The notes under the pieces are model-generated. The model ran no database searches, was not told where the DNA came from, and saw nothing but the letters and a program-made list of their open reading frames with translations. This document shows, piece by piece, positions 35,201-44,943 of a stretch of DNA of 64,000 bases. This DNA comes from Acidobacteriota bacterium. Lineage in GTDB: Bacteria; Acidobacteriota; Terriglobia; Terriglobales; Acidobacteriaceae. Within the stretch, counting starts at the first letter, position 1. Each line of letters begins with the position of its first letter. The DNA is taken from NCBI GenBank assembly GCA_013289765.1, contig JABCZI010000002.1, positions 496,001-560,000 on the forward strand. Direction: 5' to 3'. A program made the translations under genes and the position numbers.

Positions 35201-35926
35201 ATGACGTTGGAATCTCTTCTCCTGAGTAGGGACGCCGAAGTTGTGCGCGTTTTACGGCCGACGCTGGAAAAGCTGTCCATTGACGTAGAGATTTGCCAGG
35301 AAGCGAAGAAGGCGACTGAGATCCTGATTGCTGAAAAGTTCGATGCGGTAATCATAGACTGCGACGATCTACGAGGCGGGGTGGAAGTGCTGCAAGGGCT
35401 GCGCAACACTCCGAGCAACAAGAATTCAGTAACGTTTGCCGTTCTGAATGGCAAGAAAACAACTACGCAACAAGCCTTCGCCATGGGCGTGAATTTTGTA
35501 TTGCAGAAGCCCATCAGTCCTCTGAATGCGTCACGCTGCTTCAATGCGGCGTTGAACTTCATGGTGCGAGAGCGGCGCCGCTACTACCGGCAGCCGGTGA
35601 AGATGATGGTCAAGGTGGTGGTGGGCGAAAAAGAATTAAAAGCCACGAGCACCGACATCAGCGAAGGAGGCATCGCGCTCCTGGTGCACCAGGCGCTTCC
35701 CAAGGATGCGACTCCGCGGTTGCAGTTTACGCTGCCTGACAGCAACGTATCGATGGACATCGAGACGGAAGTGGCTTGGGCCGACTTAAAAGGAGCGATG
35801 GGACTACGCTTTCGCAATGTGCCTGCGGGTTCGCAGGAACTGCTCGAAAAATGGCTCAACGAGCGGGTACCGAAACCCACTGCCGGGTCGAAAGCACTCG
35901 GCTCGAGTTCCGAGATTATCCAGTAG
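35201..35926 (+). CDS. Receiver-like plus PilZ domain protein (c-di-GMP binding)
   Basis: A 241-residue protein. Residues 1-118 resemble a response-regulator receiver fold (LLLSRDAEVVRVLRPTLE, AVIIDCDD, VNFVLQKPIS), with IDCDD at the phosphorylation strand and a Lys in QKP. Residues about 123-225 are a PilZ domain with the c-di-GMP motifs RRYYR and DISEGG. A protein of this kind links a phosphorylation or position signal to c-di-GMP and often controls motility or exopolysaccharide. The 1131-residue GGDEF/HD-GYP gene at 39.7-43.1 kb is a possible c-di-GMP source. Confidence 0.88.
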   Translation: MTLESLLLSRDAEVVRVLRPTLEKLSIDVEICQEAKKATEILIAEKFDAVIIDCDDLRGGVEVLQGLRNTPSNKNSVTFAVLNGKKTTTQQAFAMGVNFVLQKPISPLNASRCFNAALNFMVRERRRYYRQPVKMMVKVVVGEKELKATSTDISEGGIALLVHQALPKDATPRLQFTLPDSNVSMDIETEVAWADLKGAMGLRFRNVPAGSQELLEKWLNERVPKPTAGSKALGSSSEIIQ

Positions 35927-36088
35927 TCGTTCCGCGCAGTCTCCTCGCAGCGTCATTCCACTCCTCTCCGTTCCTCTCTTCTCCGTTCCGTTCTGGGCAA
36001 GCGCTTTTCGGGCAGCATCCGGGGTATCCACTTTGCAATTTGCGTCTGTCTCTGAACATGGCACTCTGGTGGAATCACTGGAGACCCT

Positions 36089-36337
36089 ATGGTTCCGAAC
36101 AGCTATCGCATCGAACGAGTGGAGAGAACGCTGCGCCGCTTTGAAGAAGACATGCCAATGCTGAACATGCGAGTAAAGGATTTGTCGGCAGAGTGTCAGC
36201 GCTCGGCACAGCAATTCGCTGCAGCGCTGATCAGCCAGACTCGCGCCGAACTGAAGCGGCTGCGCGAAGAAATGCAAAAGGCCGGCACAGAAGTTGGCGA
36301 ACTCGAAGCTGCTGATTGGATTCCCCGGGCTGGGTGA
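36089..36337 (+). CDS. Small coiled-coil hypothetical protein
   Basis: An 82-residue protein, strongly helical and charged (YRIERVERTLRRFEEDMPMLNMRVKDLS, then TRAELKRLREEMQKAG). GGAGACC lies close before the ATG. No known family is recognised. It stands between the PilZ gene and a repeat-filled gap. Codon use looks genuine but the small size keeps confidence moderate. Confidence 0.5.
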   Translation: MVPNSYRIERVERTLRRFEEDMPMLNMRVKDLSAECQRSAQQFAAALISQTRAELKRLREEMQKAGTEVGELEAADWIPRAG

Positions 36338-36604
36338 TCCAGATCAAAGATAAAAAATCGGATCGTTCGATGTAAAATATCTGGAATCAATATCTTACGG
36401 ATATTAGATCGCATGAGGTCCGGCTAAAATCTAGATTCCATTGGGCTTATTCGTAAAATCCTGGATCTAAAGGGTTTAGGTTTAGTATGTACGATGCAAG
36501 CCCTTTAGAATCAGTCCGCCCCCCAAGATCTATCGCTGATCAGATCCAGGAATGCCGATGAGAGTTCTAAAGAAGAAACCAGATCAAGATCAAGGTCAAA
36601 AGCG

Positions 36605-36629
36605 TCGGACAGGAGTGTCCGACCCACAC
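36605..36629 (-). repeat. Palindromic dispersed repeat (copy B)
   Basis: Hairpin TCGGACA / TGTCCGA (36605-36622) followed by CCCACAC. The reverse complement matches the 25-base unit in dusB (7168-7192) at 22 of 25 positions. Confidence 0.75.
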
Positions 36630-36773
36630 GAGCCGATCAGTCCAGTAGTTATCTCGTTGCTATTTTTATGTCAAAGAGCTAATGCTTTCGAGATAATTAG
36701 AGTCCTGGGAGGGGGTGAAGTCAAGAATATTCTTTCTGGCACAGGCGAAGGAAAGAGCCGGGCTTCGTCCGGC

Positions 36774-36827
36774 GGACAGCCGAGGGCGGCTGTCCCCACC
36801 TAAACCTATTGTCCCCACCTAAACCTA
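36774..36827 (+). repeat. Palindrome fused to a tandem repeat
   Basis: GGACAGCC (36774-36781) and GGCTGTCC (36788-36795) form an 8-bp hairpin. Overlapping its right arm, TGTCCCCACCTAAACCTA occurs twice (36791-36808 and 36810-36827, period 19). Confidence 0.75.
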
Positions 36828-36836
36828 ACGAAAATC

Positions 36837-37748
36837 TTACAAGGAAGATCCGACTGTGGCTTGGGTGGTGTGTGGGGCTGGGCTGTCGTGCGCTTTCTCC
36901 GGCAGGGTGACTTCTGCCCACAGCGTTTTGTCGCGCAGGATGCGGGAGACCAGGGCGGTGTGCATGGCGTGACCGGCGCGGTCCGCCACAATTCGAGCCA
37001 AGATCGGCTTGCCGAGCAGGGCGAGGTCGCCGACCAGATCCAGCACCTTGTGGCGCACGAACTCGTCAGGAAACCGGAGCGGGCCGTTTTCGATTCCGTC
37101 GCGGGTGAGCACGATGCAGTTGTCCTTGGACGCGCCGCGGATGAGTCCCATGTTACGCATCGCTTTCTCGTCCTCGCGCGAACCAAAAGTGCGGGCGCCC
37201 GCGATCTTCTGCAAATAACTTCCATTGGAAAGTTCGACCTGGAGGGTTTCTTTGCCGATGAGCGGATGAGGAAAGTTGATGGAATAAGAAACGGAGTAAC
37301 TGTCGGCGGGATAGACCGAGATAAATTTATTGCCTTCGCGCATTTCCACTTCGCGAAGAATCTTCAGATATTTGCGGGGGCGGCGCTGTTTGCGGATGCC
37401 GGCTTTCTGAATGAGCTCAACAAAGGGCAGGGCGCTGCCATCCAGAATGGGGAGTTCGAGGTTGTCCAGTTCGACGACGGCGTTGTCGATGCCCAGGCCG
37501 ATGAAGGCCGAGAGCAGGTGTTCGGTGGTCGAGATCAGCACGCCTTTCTTCATGAGGCTGGTGGCGTAACTGACGCGGGCCACATTGCGGCTGATGGCCT
37601 CAATCTCGAAGTTATCAAGATCGGTGCGGCGGAAGACGATTCCGGTGCCGGGCGGAGCGGGAAGAATGCGCAGACGGACGGGGGCTCCGCTGTGGAGTCC
37701 CACTCCATTACATTCGACGGCTGAGCGGAATGTCTGCTCTTGAGTCAA
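36837..37748 (-). CDS. lpxC: UDP-3-O-acyl-N-acetylglucosamine deacetylase LpxC
   Basis: A 303-residue zinc enzyme for the committed step of lipid A synthesis, so the cell makes an LPS-type outer membrane. Motifs: CNGVGLHSGAPVRLRILP, the first zinc His in STTEHLLSAF, LPILDGSALPFVE, GARTFG, the zinc ligands in FVRHKVLDLVGDLALLG and catalytic DRAGHAMHTALV. The start is a TTG at 37748. The last 15 residues (AHDSPAPHTTQATVG) are a non-conserved tail. Confidence 0.97.
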   Translation of the reverse strand: MTQEQTFRSAVECNGVGLHSGAPVRLRILPAPPGTGIVFRRTDLDNFEIEAISRNVARVSYATSLMKKGVLISTTEHLLSAFIGLGIDNAVVELDNLELPILDGSALPFVELIQKAGIRKQRRPRKYLKILREVEMREGNKFISVYPADSYSVSYSINFPHPLIGKETLQVELSNGSYLQKIAGARTFGSREDEKAMRNMGLIRGASKDNCIVLTRDGIENGPLRFPDEFVRHKVLDLVGDLALLGKPILARIVADRAGHAMHTALVSRILRDKTLWAEVTLPEKAHDSPAPHTTQATVGSSL

Positions 37749-37853
37749 AGTGAATTGCGGATGTGCCAGTGAATGAATAGATTACAGTGCCCGCAAGAAA
37801 CTGCACTGTGGTAAAAAAGCCACAGTGCGTGGCGGAAATGGAGTGCCGGCTAC

Positions 37854-38708
37854 CTAGTGCTTGCCGGGAGGTTTATTGGGATCGTAGCGAGAATCGGGAT
37901 TGAACATCGCTTGGTTGAGTCCCGCATTGTAGTGAGCGGCGTTCACGAAACGCTGGGTTTGCATGTCGCCATTGAAGTAACGAGTGAAACCATAGGCGGT
38001 CATCACTCCCTGGACGAGGCGGTAATTGTCATAAATCTCTTCTTCGACATTGCGCTCTCGATCGACCGGATCGCGCCAGGTGTAGCTCTTCTTGAGGGGA
38101 AGATGGGTTTGAGTGTCGAGGAAGAGCTGAATGGCTTCGTCCTTCGAATTGATCAGAGTGACCTGCTCGGTCGGAAGGTTGCCGGCGAGGGCGTTGCCAT
38201 CATAGAAGAGCGCCACTTTAGGGTCGTTAAGCCATTCGCGGAGGATGGTCTCCAGCGAGAATCTGCGGTGGCGGAGATAATCTTCCAAATCTTTTTTCTC
38301 TAGTGCGTGCGGGCCCTTGTAAGTGAGTTCGTAGCCCTTATCTCCCACGTAGAGGTAAGCGACATCGCGCTGTTTAGTGATCTCGATACGCTCCTTGTCG
38401 GGATACTCCGTGAACCGCCAGAAGAGCACGCCATTGCTGGTGGGCTGGCCGTGATGGAAGCTGTAGGTGCGTCCCTCCTCCTGCGCATCGTGAATGTTCA
38501 GAAACGCCGGACCGCCCAGGGCGGCGACGGCTTGATCCAGAAGTGCGCGTGCTTTCCGGGCATTCTGTTGATCTCCGGGAACGGCCGTGGCGCCTGCGGC
38601 AGACTGAGAAGGCGTCTGTGTGGAGGTTTGCGATTGAGCCGCAAGCTTGCCATTGCCGGGCATCTCCACGAAAGACGCCAGCACAACGATGAGAATTATA
38701 TATTTCAT
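37854..38708 (-). CDS. Secreted protein of unknown function
   Basis: A 284-residue protein with a signal peptide (MKYIILIVVLASFVEMPGNGKLAA) and a Ser/Thr/Gln linker. The mature domain (ALLDQAVAALGGPAFLNIHDAQEEGRTYSF, VAYLYVGDKGYELTYKG, DTQTHLPLKKSYTWRDP) resembles the LolA/LppX-type outer-membrane lipoprotein-sorting fold found in many acidobacterial secreted proteins. That reading is from pattern only. Periplasmic carrier or lipid-binding role is possible but unproven. Confidence 0.72.
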   Translation of the reverse strand: MKYIILIVVLASFVEMPGNGKLAAQSQTSTQTPSQSAAGATAVPGDQQNARKARALLDQAVAALGGPAFLNIHDAQEEGRTYSFHHGQPTSNGVLFWRFTEYPDKERIEITKQRDVAYLYVGDKGYELTYKGPHALEKKDLEDYLRHRRFSLETILREWLNDPKVALFYDGNALAGNLPTEQVTLINSKDEAIQLFLDTQTHLPLKKSYTWRDPVDRERNVEEEIYDNYRLVQGVMTAYGFTRYFNGDMQTQRFVNAAHYNAGLNQAMFNPDSRYDPNKPPGKH

Positions 38709-38853
38709 GCAGCCGGTCGCATTTCGCAGGTCAGTGTGATGCTCGAACAGGAAATTGTAGCCGCTTGAAGCTTTGCCTGTGTGGAGCGGAGTTCCGCTTT
38801 CTCTTGGATGCAGAAAAGGCCTGCCGAGTAATACGCTTGCAGCGGAGCGCCGG

Positions 38854-39636
38854 CTACCCTGCTAGAACGGCTCCTCCATTTACGTTGAAGACCTCGCCGG
38901 TAATAAAAGCGGCGTATTCAGTGCATAAAAACAACACGGGACCAGCAATCTCCTCGGGTTTGCCGACGCGTCCCAGGGGAATGGTGCGGCGAATCTCTTC
39001 GCCACTTTTGGGATCATCCAGCGCGGCTTTTGACATGTCGGTATCGACCCAGCCGGGGGCCACGGAGTTTACGTAGATTCGGGCGGCTGCCAGTTCGGTG
39101 GAGAGTCCTTTGACCATGCTGATCAGGGCGCCCTTGCTGGCGGAGTAATCGCAATGGAAGGCTTCACCGCGCTGGCCGCTGGTGGAGCTGATGAGAACAA
39201 TGTGGCCGGCCGCGGAAGCGGTTCGGGGCTGCGACTTCATTTGCGCCACCGTGTATTTGACCAGGCCGAATACGGCGTCGAGGTTGATGGAGAGAGTAGA
39301 GCGCCATTGTTCGTTCGACATGTTTTCGATGGGTACGTCTTTGACGGGCCACACTCCGTGGTTGGCGACGAGGATATCAATCCGGCCGAAATGTTTGACG
39401 GTTTCCGCGACCACCGCCCTTGCTGAGTCTGCGTCGGAAAGATTAGCGGCGATGCCGCGACAGTTAGCCTCGCCGCACTCCTTGGCTAAAGCATCAGCCT
39501 GCGACCGCGCTTTGTTATAGGTGAATACGACTTTCGCGCCTGCTGCGGCGAATAAGCGCACGGTGGCGGCACCGATGCCGCGCGAACCGCCGGTGATGAG
39601 GGCGACTTTGCCAGATAAAGAAAGGGGAATCGACAT
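38854..39636 (-). CDS. Short-chain dehydrogenase/reductase
   Basis: A 260-residue classical SDR: cofactor motif TGGSRGIG near the N-terminus, NHGV (NAG-type) motif, catalytic Ser in LISSTSGQRG, and YSASK with the catalytic Tyr and Lys. The closing GEVFNVNGGAVLAG is typical of 3-oxoacyl-ACP reductase-like enzymes. The N-terminal AGAKVVFTYNKARSQ favours NADP(H). ATG 39636 (MSIPLSLSGKVALITGG) is chosen over an upstream in-frame start. Substrate unknown. Confidence 0.92.
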   Translation of the reverse strand: MSIPLSLSGKVALITGGSRGIGAATVRLFAAAGAKVVFTYNKARSQADALAKECGEANCRGIAANLSDADSARAVVAETVKHFGRIDILVANHGVWPVKDVPIENMSNEQWRSTLSINLDAVFGLVKYTVAQMKSQPRTASAAGHIVLISSTSGQRGEAFHCDYSASKGALISMVKGLSTELAAARIYVNSVAPGWVDTDMSKAALDDPKSGEEIRRTIPLGRVGKPEEIAGPVLFLCTEYAAFITGEVFNVNGGAVLAG

Positions 39637-39699
39637 GGACACTAGTGTCCAGTTTATTGTTGCTAGTTGCAAGTGGGCGAAGAGCGGAAAGCTCGGAGA

Positions 39700-42600
39700 C
39701 TAGAAAATTTCTTTGGACGAAGGTGTCCTCTCTGATTTCAATTCGCGCAAGAGCAGCCGCACGAGCATACCGTCGAAGCCGGTTCCGCTCATCTTGGCGA
39801 GTTCGTCCAGCGCCTGTTCGGGAGTACGCGCGGCAGCGATAGATTGCTCGGTCAGCATATTGGAATAGGCATCGGCAAGAGCGATGATGCGCGCCCACAA
39901 AGGGATTTGCTCACCTTTGGCGGCATCAGGATAGCCTGTGCCATCAAAGCGCTCGTGATGATGCTCGATCGCCATGCGCATCGTCGCGCTGTTTGGGAGA
40001 ATGCCGGCGATCTCCGCACCGACTCGCGCGTGCATTCTGACCAGGAAGAATTCGTCGTCGGTGAGCGGCCCCGGCTTATTTAAAATGCGTTCCGGAACAA
40101 AAATCTTGCCAACGTCGTGGATGCGAGCGGCATAGACGAGCTCGGTGGTTTCTTCGGACGGCAGGCGGAGAGCACGCGCGATAATCTCGGTATAGCGGGC
40201 AACGATGTCGCCGTGGCCGGAGGTGCGCAGTTCGCGGGATTCGGCGGCGCGGCTGAGAACTTCAATCGATTCCTTCAGCAGCGGCACGTTGCAGTCCTCT
40301 TCACCGCCGCAAAACTTCACCAGCATCGAACCTAGTTCTTCCAGATGCTCCGGCCCATTGTGCTCGCGCTGCAGAAAGCCTTCGATGTAAGCGGAGATCT
40401 GCTGCCGCTGGGTGGCGAACTCTTCGCCTTCGGCAAACTCTTCGGCCGCCGATACCCGGTTTCCGCCCGAGCGTTTTGAGACGTACATGCCGGCGTCGGC
40501 TACGCGGATGATGTCTTCGATAGAGAAGCCATGGGTTGGGAAACTGGCTACGCCGAAGCTGCCGGTAATGTGGTGTTCGTTCAGCATGGGATCGGAGGTA
40601 ATCCACAGGCGCAGACGCTCGGCCAATACTTGCGCCTGATCCGCGCCGGTTTCAGGCATGAGGATAATGAACTCGTCTCCGCCATAACGCGCTACGACGT
40701 TTGACTGCCGGGACTTTTGTTCCAACAGACGGCCGACGCGGGCGAGCACGAGGTCGCCTTCGAAGTGTCCCATGGTGTCGTTGACTTCCTTGAATTTGTC
40801 CAAATCGATCAGCACGACCGAAAATGGGCGTCCAGAGCGGGAGGCGCGCTTCCACTCGGCGGAGAGAGCTTCCCAGAAGAAGCGCCGGGTTTTAATGCCG
40901 GTGAGGCCATCGGTGATTGATTGCTGTTGCAGTTTCTGAAAGACAAAAGCGTTGTGCAGAGCCGTGGCCAGCAGATCTGCCAAGGTATTGAGGATGAGAA
41001 CGTCTTGCGGGGAGAAAGCGCTTTCGTTGCGGCTCTCGATATTGAGCGCACCCAGCAAGGTTTCGCCGTAGGTGATCGGAATACAGAGGACGGACCGGGA
41101 TTCCGGGAGAATGGCGCCCATCTGGCCTTCGAGGCCGTTCTGTACCAGGGCGCGCTCGCCGGTACGGGCGACTCGTCCGAGGATTCCCATGCCTAGCGGA
41201 ATCCGCTTACCCATGGCGTGTGCGGTGGCGCCAGCCTCGGCTTTGATTTCGATTTCTTTGGTTCCGTAATCGAGCAGTCCGATGCCGATGTGGTCGAAGC
41301 TGAAGTTCTTTTGAATCTCTCCGACGATCTGTCCCAGCATGTGGACGGGGTCATCGCTGGAAATGGCGGTGCGCGAAATGTTGTTGAGGAATGCGAGTTG
41401 GCGGGAGCGCCGCTGTTCGCCGGCGAAGAGTCGGGCATTCTCCACGGCGACGGAAGCTTGACCGGCCGCGGTAACCAGAACGTCCAAGTCGCGCTGTTCG
41501 TACACGAATTCCCGTTCCGTGTTCATGGCGACCATGACGCCTGCGGGTTTATTACCCAAGAGGATCGGTGCCGCGCAAAGGCATTTGGCCGGATTTTCCG
41601 GTCGATAAGTGATGCCTAGACGGGTGCGAGTCTTTTCCAAATCGGAGCGGATCAGCAGCGGTTGACCGGTGCGCATTACGTACTCGGTGAAGGCATTCTC
41701 GAATTTGCGAGAACGCTTGGGCAAAATTTTATCGTTCTCGACTTCCAGTTCAAACCGAATTTCGTCACCTTCCTGGAAGGCGATGTAGAAAGAGCTGGTG
41801 TTAAAAATCTGTCCCAACTCAGAGTGGATGGTGCGCAGCACTTCGTCCTGATCGAGGCGCGAGCTGATGGCTTGGCCGATCTGGGTGAGCAGTTCGTACT
41901 CCTGGGTGCGGCGATGGGCATCGTGGGCGATGAGGTAGTTATCCAGCGTCAGGCCGAGTTGCAAGGCCAGTCCTACCATCAGGCGCGGACCCGATGTTCC
42001 GAACGCTTTTCGTTCGGCGTGAGGAAATAGAATCACACCGAACGCATGTTCGCGGGTCTGCAAACTTACGGCGATGAGGTTGCGGATGTCAGCGTCCGTG
42101 AGCACCTTCTTGAGATCAGCAAATGTCCCAATCGAGCCGGACGGCAGAGGCTCCGTCATATGCGCGAGATCATGCACCGTGAAGAGGCCACCTTGCCGGT
42201 AGGCGAGTTCGCAGATGTACTCTCCGGCGCCGCTGCTGGTCAAAGCGCTCATGAATTCGGGCGAGAATCCCCGCTCGACCGAGGGCAACAGGCTGCGCCA
42301 GCGCTCCGAGATGTAGATGATGGCGCGGCGCGCTGACAACGCGCCGGCCAAACGGTCGAGCGCCGCCTGCATGCTGGGGAGCAGGTCGTCGGCCGAAAGC
42401 AATCGACGGGGATCGACGCCAAGAGTGGAGAGCGCGAGTGTGTTCTCCTGCACGGCGTTGCGCTCATTTTCAAAAAGGACCATCACCATGGCGATGCCCA
42501 GCAGCATTTGAGGCACGGGACCGAGATAGTTGGCGGCGCTGCCAAAGCGCGCACCCCAGGGATTGCGGAATTGTCCCGCTCCCATGAGTACAGCCCAAAG

Positions 42601-43095
42601 GGCCAGGGCGAAGGCGAGGACCTTGAACGCCAGCAATCCACGGCGATGACCGTTGATGTAATAGACCGCGGAGCAATACAGGAGGACGGCGGCGATTCCC
42701 AGGTCGAGGGCGATGGCAGGCTGCGCGGCTGGCTGAAACGCTCCAGCCACCATGCGGGCCTGGACGTTGATCCAGGCCAGCACAATTCCAGCCGCTGCCA
42801 AAGCCGCGTCATACCACAGAAAGCGGGACGGGCCACGCATGAGGCGGGTCGACACAAAGATGCAGAGCGCCATCGCCACCAGAAATAACGAACTGGCAAA
42901 AAACGCGAGCGGCGAGGGAGCGCGGTAGAAAGAGAATGCGTCGAGAACGTAGTGCAGGGAGTAGGCGGCCCAAGCCAGCTGCCAGGCGCGGAAGTACGCT
43001 TGCCTGCTCTGTTCGTAAAGGTAGGTGAACACCAGGAACAGCAACAACGAAACCACTCCCGGAATCACCACCATGCTGATGACTACACTATTCAT
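39700..43095 (-). CDS. Membrane GAF-GGDEF-HD-GYP protein for c-di-GMP turnover
   Basis: An 1131-residue signalling protein. Residues 1-215 hold about seven membrane helices, followed by three GAF-like sensor domains (about 240-740). Then comes a GGDEF diguanylate cyclase domain with intact RYGGDEF (about 800) and an HD-GYP phosphodiesterase domain with HDVGK (about 993), HHHERFDGTGYP (about 1052). Both catalytic signatures are intact, so it may make and break c-di-GMP. The inhibitory I-site before GGDEF reads RQSN where RxxD is usual, so product inhibition may be lost. Input signals are unknown. Confidence 0.92.
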   Translation of the reverse strand: MNSVVISMVVIPGVVSLLLFLVFTYLYEQSRQAYFRAWQLAWAAYSLHYVLDAFSFYRAPSPLAFFASSLFLVAMALCIFVSTRLMRGPSRFLWYDAALAAAGIVLAWINVQARMVAGAFQPAAQPAIALDLGIAAVLLYCSAVYYINGHRRGLLAFKVLAFALALWAVLMGAGQFRNPWGARFGSAANYLGPVPQMLLGIAMVMVLFENERNAVQENTLALSTLGVDPRRLLSADDLLPSMQAALDRLAGALSARRAIIYISERWRSLLPSVERGFSPEFMSALTSSGAGEYICELAYRQGGLFTVHDLAHMTEPLPSGSIGTFADLKKVLTDADIRNLIAVSLQTREHAFGVILFPHAERKAFGTSGPRLMVGLALQLGLTLDNYLIAHDAHRRTQEYELLTQIGQAISSRLDQDEVLRTIHSELGQIFNTSSFYIAFQEGDEIRFELEVENDKILPKRSRKFENAFTEYVMRTGQPLLIRSDLEKTRTRLGITYRPENPAKCLCAAPILLGNKPAGVMVAMNTEREFVYEQRDLDVLVTAAGQASVAVENARLFAGEQRRSRQLAFLNNISRTAISSDDPVHMLGQIVGEIQKNFSFDHIGIGLLDYGTKEIEIKAEAGATAHAMGKRIPLGMGILGRVARTGERALVQNGLEGQMGAILPESRSVLCIPITYGETLLGALNIESRNESAFSPQDVLILNTLADLLATALHNAFVFQKLQQQSITDGLTGIKTRRFFWEALSAEWKRASRSGRPFSVVLIDLDKFKEVNDTMGHFEGDLVLARVGRLLEQKSRQSNVVARYGGDEFIILMPETGADQAQVLAERLRLWITSDPMLNEHHITGSFGVASFPTHGFSIEDIIRVADAGMYVSKRSGGNRVSAAEEFAEGEEFATQRQQISAYIEGFLQREHNGPEHLEELGSMLVKFCGGEEDCNVPLLKESIEVLSRAAESRELRTSGHGDIVARYTEIIARALRLPSEETTELVYAARIHDVGKIFVPERILNKPGPLTDDEFFLVRMHARVGAEIAGILPNSATMRMAIEHHHERFDGTGYPDAAKGEQIPLWARIIALADAYSNMLTEQSIAAARTPEQALDELAKMSGTGFDGMLVRLLLRELKSERTPSSKEIF

Positions 43096-43310
43096 GAGGA
43101 CCGACTGGCTTTTCCCGCGTTAGCTGGATTCCCTGGGGAGACAAATCGATACCAATGTTTTCACAGCAAGGGGCACGTACACAACACAATTTAAGTACAC
43201 TGTCCTAGCTCTAGAATACCTAAAACCAACGACTTGACTTGGAAAACATGTGCCCAGGGTGTGCTTGACGATGCTTTTATCGCGCCCATACCATCAAGTT
43301 TCTGCCACTT

Positions 43311-44789
43311 ATGCCTGAATCTTTTGCACCCTTGACCTTGCCTCGGGTTCGATTCGCGCCCTCGCCGACGGGATTTCTCCATGTGGGGAGCGCCCGGACT
43401 TTTATTTTCAATTGGTTATACGCCCGCCGCAACAAGGGGACAATGATTCTTCGCCTCGATGATACCGACGCAGAGCGCAATACCCAGGCTTCGGTTGATT
43501 CCATTTTCGAGGGATTGAAGTGGCTGAATCTGAGTTGGGACGAGGAATACAAACAGTCCGAACGCATTGACCTACACCGCAAGACAGCGTGGGCGATCTT
43601 TGAGAAGGGCTTTGCCTACCGAGACTTCACTCCGGCGCATAGCGGAGACGCCGAAAAATCCGGAGCGCAGGGAACGTGGCTATTTAATCCCGGGGCGCGA
43701 GAAATGTCGCGTGCTGAAAGTGACCGTCGCGCCGGGGCCGGAGAGCCATTCGCATTGCGTTTTCGCGTGCCTCGCGAAGCTGGCGAGACGGTGCGTTTTA
43801 CCGACGCGGTCTATGGCGAACAGGTAAAGCTTGCCGCCGACATTGAAGACTTTGCGCTGCTCCGGTCTGACGGCATGCCAACTTATCATTTGGCTTCCTG
43901 CGCGGACGATGCCGACCTGCGCATTTCTCACATCATCCGTGGACAGGACCATCTCTCGAATACGTTCAAGCATGTGCTGATATTCGAGGCTGCTGGAAGC
44001 ACGCCTCCGCAATTTGCCCATCTGCCGCTGCTGGTTGCGCCCGACGGCACGAAACTTTCCAAGCGTCGGCATGGCCCCGTGGTCAGCGTGACCACGTATC
44101 GCGACGCCGGATTTCTCTCGGACGCATTTATTAATTTCCTCTGCCTGCTGGGATGGTCGCCTAAGAACGATCGCGAGAACATGTCTGTGCAAGAACTGAC
44201 GGACGCTTTCTCGCTCGAAGGCATTAATCGTTCGAATGCGGTGGTGAACTTCAAGGAACCAGCTACAACTCCCGAGGAAACATTCGATCCGAAAGCGGTG
44301 TGGTTGAATGCCGAGCACATTCGCGCTTTGCCGGTCGAAGGGTTGAGCCGCCGCCTGCTTCCCGTAGTGCGCGTGGCTGGATTCGATGTCAGTGAAGAAA
44401 AAATGTTGCGGATCACACCGCTGATTCGCGAACGGATCAAGCTGCTCAGCGATGTGCTCACGGCCGCTGACTTTCTCTTTGTCGACCAACTGCCGCCCTA
44501 TGATCCCGCTGAGCTAATCCCACAAAAGGGAGACACAACCATGGCGCGCAAAGTTCTGGAGAAGGCGCGCGAAGTGCTGGCTGGTGTCGAATTCAAACAT
44601 GATCCGCTGGATCAGGCCCTCCGCGCCGCCGCGCAGGAACTTGGAGTGAAAGCGGGGCAGATGTTCCAGCCAATTCGAGTGGCCGTCTGCGGGCGAAAGA
44701 ATGCGCCGCCGTTGTTTGAGACATTGGAAGTGCTAGGCAAGGAAAGTACGCTTGCACGCATTGACCAGGCTGTTAGAAAGATCGCGTAG
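43311..44789 (+). CDS. gltX: Glutamyl-tRNA synthetase
   Basis: A 492-residue class I synthetase charging tRNA-Glu. It has [28 protein letters not shown] with HVGS in place of HIGH, the DTDAERNTQ segment, [17 protein letters not shown] and the KLSKRRHG signature (KMSKS region). The C-terminal anticodon-binding part is complete, ending [16 protein letters not shown]. No Shine-Dalgarno precedes the ATG, and a weak TTGACG/TACCAT promoter lies about 20 bases upstream, so the leader may be very short. No tRNA gene was seen beside it. Confidence 0.97.
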   Translation: MPESFAPLTLPRVRFAPSPTGFLHVGSARTFIFNWLYARRNKGTMILRLDDTDAERNTQASVDSIFEGLKWLNLSWDEEYKQSERIDLHRKTAWAIFEKGFAYRDFTPAHSGDAEKSGAQGTWLFNPGAREMSRAESDRRAGAGEPFALRFRVPREAGETVRFTDAVYGEQVKLAADIEDFALLRSDGMPTYHLASCADDADLRISHIIRGQDHLSNTFKHVLIFEAAGSTPPQFAHLPLLVAPDGTKLSKRRHGPVVSVTTYRDAGFLSDAFINFLCLLGWSPKNDRENMSVQELTDAFSLEGINRSNAVVNFKEPATTPEETFDPKAVWLNAEHIRALPVEGLSRRLLPVVRVAGFDVSEEKMLRITPLIRERIKLLSDVLTAADFLFVDQLPPYDPAELIPQKGDTTMARKVLEKAREVLAGVEFKHDPLDQALRAAAQELGVKAGQMFQPIRVAVCGRKNAPPLFETLEVLGKESTLARIDQAVRKIA

Positions 44790-44943
44790 GTGACGAGCCG
44801 GAAAGATTGTTTCTGAGTGGTTCTTTTTGTTGCATCCCCGCCGCTGTAATCCTTATCTACATCGCAGAATGTCCGGACTCCACCGGGCGGGGAGTTTCTA
44901 TAAGCTCGCCGGAACTTTACTCACGCCATGAAAGGGAACCCGC

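Larger units (their letters stand above)
36338..36836. other. 500-base non-coding gap with several repeats
   Basis: No convincing gene. It contains GATC-rich stretches with repeated AGATC/TGGATC words, a palindromic dispersed repeat (36605-36629), a second palindrome (36774-36795) and a tandem 19-bp unit (36791-36827). An open frame at 36552-36803 runs through these repeats and is not believed. Confidence 0.7.

Noticed and set aside
36552-36803. Open reading frame of 83 codons in the gap before lpxC
   Set aside because: It runs through two palindromic repeats, has no ribosome-binding site, and the product is low in recognisable structure.
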